Assembly (NCBI GenBank): GCA_016875645.1
Contig: VGPE01000160.1
Coordinates: 1 to 6,590 of the forward strand
Origin: Chloroflexota bacterium
GTDB taxonomy: Bacteria; Chloroflexota; Limnocylindria; Limnocylindrales; CSP1-4
Reading direction: 5' to 3'
DNA: 6,590 nt
Shown: positions 5,183-6,590 of the stretch, one piece after another
Numbering within the stretch: position 1 is the first letter of the stretch
Layout of the letters: every line of letters begins with the position of its first letter
The notes under the pieces: generated by a model
Database searches by the model: none
What the model was told of the DNA's origin: nothing
What the model saw: the letters and a program-made list of their open reading frames with translations, nothing else
Position numbers and translations under genes: made by a program

Positions 5183-5701
5183 ATGAAGCGAAACGACGCA
5201 TCCCCGCGTTCGGCCGCGCTGTTGCTCGCTGGGCTGCTGGTCGCCGGATGCTCCGCCACGAGTCCTGCCGGCGACATCGGCCGGGCTTCCGCGGACGGCC
5301 AGGCACCGCCGGCCTCGGGCACGACGAAGCCGATCCGCCTCGCCCTCGAGGTCCACCGCTCCCCTGGCTGCTCCTGCTGCCACGAGTGGGAGCTCTACCT
5401 GCAGGCGGCGGGATGGAGCGTGCGGGCGGCCGACGACCCGGGCATTGCCGCATTCAAAACGCAGTACGGCCTGCCCGAGTCCACCTGGAGCTGCCACACG
5501 GCGGTCGTCAGCGGCTACGTGGTGGAAGGCCACGTACCGATCGAGGCGATCGAGGATCTGCTCGCGACGCGGCCCGACATCGACGGGATCGCGCTGCCGG
5601 CCATGCCCGCGGGCTCGCCCGGGATGCCCGGCGTCAGGGCGGGGCCGTTCGAGATCCTCGCGGTCAAGGATGGGCGGGTGAGCATCTTCGGCCTCTACTG
5701 A
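5183..5701 (+). CDS. DUF411-family lipoprotein, probably copper/metal binding
   Basis: This 172-aa protein begins with a lipoprotein signal peptide. Basic residues (Lys2, Arg3) precede a hydrophobic stretch (11-21) ending in the lipobox V-A-G-Cys23, so the mature protein should be lipid-anchored outside the membrane. A Ser/Pro/Ala-rich linker runs to about residue 50. The DUF411 domain follows: SPGCSCCHEW (60-69), D84-D85, then SCHTAVVSGYVVEGHVP (103-119) and MPAGSPGM (141-148). The Cys63/65/66 and Cys104-His105 groups are the likely metal ligands. DUF411 proteins often sit in copper or metal resistance loci, but no copper transporter or regulator is visible here. The ATG is chosen because it places the basic n-region correctly. 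No Shine-Dalgarno is evident, and an in-frame GTG at 5126 would spoil the signal peptide. Confidence 0.88.
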   Translation: MKRNDASPRSAALLLAGLLVAGCSATSPAGDIGRASADGQAPPASGTTKPIRLALEVHRSPGCSCCHEWELYLQAAGWSVRAADDPGIAAFKTQYGLPESTWSCHTAVVSGYVVEGHVPIEAIEDLLATRPDIDGIALPAMPAGSPGMPGVRAGPFEILAVKDGRVSIFGLY

Positions 5702-5844
5702 CGCCAGGACACGGGCGGCCCGAGAAGCTAGGCCATCGCCAGGCGCCCGATGTGCCCCCCGATTCAACGGCCCCCGCACGGACTGATCATCCAACGCGCG
5801 AACCGGACGGCCATCCGCGCCAGCCCACGGCCGAGGGCCGGCGG
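5702..5844. other. Short intergenic gap between convergent genes
   Basis: This 143-base gap separates the stops of the DUF411 gene and gltB. It is C-rich, with no hairpin plus T-tract on either strand and no supportable gene. Termination here, if any, may be Rho-dependent. Confidence 0.5.
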
Positions 5845-6590
5845 TCAGACCGGGCGCGGCTCCACGACGACGAACTCGGCACGCGCCGCCGGCCAGCGGA
5901 CCAACATGGCGTGGGCCCCCGCAGACCCCGCGGCGGCGTGCGCGTGCAGCAGGGCCCGCAGGTCGTCCTTTTCGGGGCCCGGCTCGAGCGGCCGTATCAC
6001 CACGCTGGCCGTGGCGATGGACGCTCCGGAGACGCCGCCCGGGTCATGCAGGAACGCGCGGCCGCCGGTCATTCCCGCCCCGAAGTTGCGCCCGATCGGA
6101 CCGAGCACCACGACGATGCCGCCGGTCATGTACTCGCAGCCGTGCGCTCCGACGCCCTCCACCACGCCGATCGCGCCGCTGTTGCGAACGGCGAAGCGGA
6201 TGCCGGCCCGGCCCACGAGGTGGAGCCGGCCGCCCGTGGCGCCGTAGAGGCAGGCGTTGCCGGCGATCGCGGCGGCGCCGGGAGCGAAGCCCGCGTCACG
6301 CGGCGGCCGAACAACGATGGTGCCGCCCGACAGACCCTTGCCGACGTAGTCGTTCGCGACGCCGGTCACGTCCACGCTCGCCTCGGGGCCAAGGAACGCC
6401 CCCAGGCTCTGGCCGGCCGGGCCATCGAGGGTGAGCTGCACGGACGGCGCGGTCACCGCGCGGTGATCCCCCCGCGGATCCTCAGCCAGCGCCTGAATCG
6501 CATCGGGCCGGCGGGCAAGCTGACCCGTCAGCACCGCGCCAAGGGTCCGCTCGTCGGTGCCGACTGCGGAGGAGAGCACGGCGGTCCGGC
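5845..6590 (-). CDS. gltB: Glutamate synthase large subunit, C-terminal GXGXG domain (partial)
   Basis: The frame is open through the right edge, so only about the last 248 residues are present; the stop TGA is at 5845-5847. GltB makes glutamate from 2-oxoglutarate and glutamine-derived ammonia. The N-terminal glutaminase and central FMN/Fe-S synthase domains would lie beyond the window. The visible part is the right-handed beta-helix GXGXG domain: GPAGQSLGAF, ANDYVGKGLSGGTIVVRPP (encoded near 6300-6360), GNACLYGATGG, FAVRNSGAIGVVEG and HGCEYMTGGIVVVLGPIGRNF. A helical tail matches the usual GltB end (LRALLHAHAAAGS...AHAMLVRW). No broken residues are seen. A stand-alone GXGXG protein, as occurs in some archaea, is possible but less likely, since upstream sequence continues in the family pattern (ERTLGAVLTGQLARR). 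Confidence 0.92.
   Translation of the reverse strand, partial: RTAVLSSAVGTDERTLGAVLTGQLARRPDAIQALAEDPRGDHRAVTAPSVQLTLDGPAGQSLGAFLGPEASVDVTGVANDYVGKGLSGGTIVVRPPRDAGFAPGAAAIAGNACLYGATGGRLHLVGRAGIRFAVRNSGAIGVVEGVGAHGCEYMTGGIVVVLGPIGRNFGAGMTGGRAFLHDPGGVSGASIATASVVIRPLEPGPEKDDLRALLHAHAAAGSAGAHAMLVRWPAARAEFVVVEPRPV

Noticed and set aside
3087..5453. 788-aa minus-strand open frame antisense to lysA
   Set aside because: It is a long shadow frame caused by high GC content. It opposes strongly conserved LysA-fold and DUF411 motifs on the plus strand and shows no family motifs.

Overview
This window is very GC-rich bacterial chromosome (roughly 70% G+C by eye, with strong G/C bias at third codon positions). 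I see no insertion sequence, CRISPR array, tRNA or rRNA. The gene content is core nitrogen and amino-acid metabolism. The taxon cannot be fixed from the sequence. A high-GC soil or freshwater lineage such as Chloroflexota (Limnocylindria-like) or Actinomycetota would fit, and this is a low-confidence guess.

Layout. Positions 1-410 hold no convincing gene. They contain only a possible C-terminal tail of an upstream gene (ends at 50) and a 23-base direct repeat. Positions 411-611 look like a regulated leader: a sigma-70-type promoter, a very short GTG-started reading frame with basic codons, and a textbook intrinsic terminator that ends 24 bases before dapB. Positions 612-4586 are a compact four-gene lysine/diaminopimelate operon, dapB-dapA-dapD-lysA. 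Every gene junction is a 4-base stop/start overlap (ATGA, ATGA, GTGA), so the genes are probably translationally coupled.

DapA condenses pyruvate with aspartate semialdehyde and DapB reduces the product to tetrahydrodipicolinate. DapD succinylates that product, committing the cell to the succinylase branch. The last gene sits where meso-DAP decarboxylase is expected. Its active-site motifs, however, depart from canonical LysA and resemble other fold-III PLP decarboxylases, which is the most interesting protein-level signal here. The aminotransferase (dapC/argD), dapE and dapF must be encoded elsewhere.

Positions 4587-4753 are a GC-rich intergenic stretch with hairpins. Positions 4754-5005 (minus strand) encode a small cysteine-rich protein of unknown function behind a strong ribosome binding site. 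It is divergent from a DUF411-family lipoprotein at 5183-5701 (plus strand), which is likely copper/metal related. Positions 5845-6590 (minus strand) are the C-terminal GXGXG domain of glutamate synthase large subunit GltB, which runs off the right edge. The window therefore combines ordinary metabolism with three less explained items: the dap leader, the atypical LysA, and the Cys-rich/DUF411 pair.
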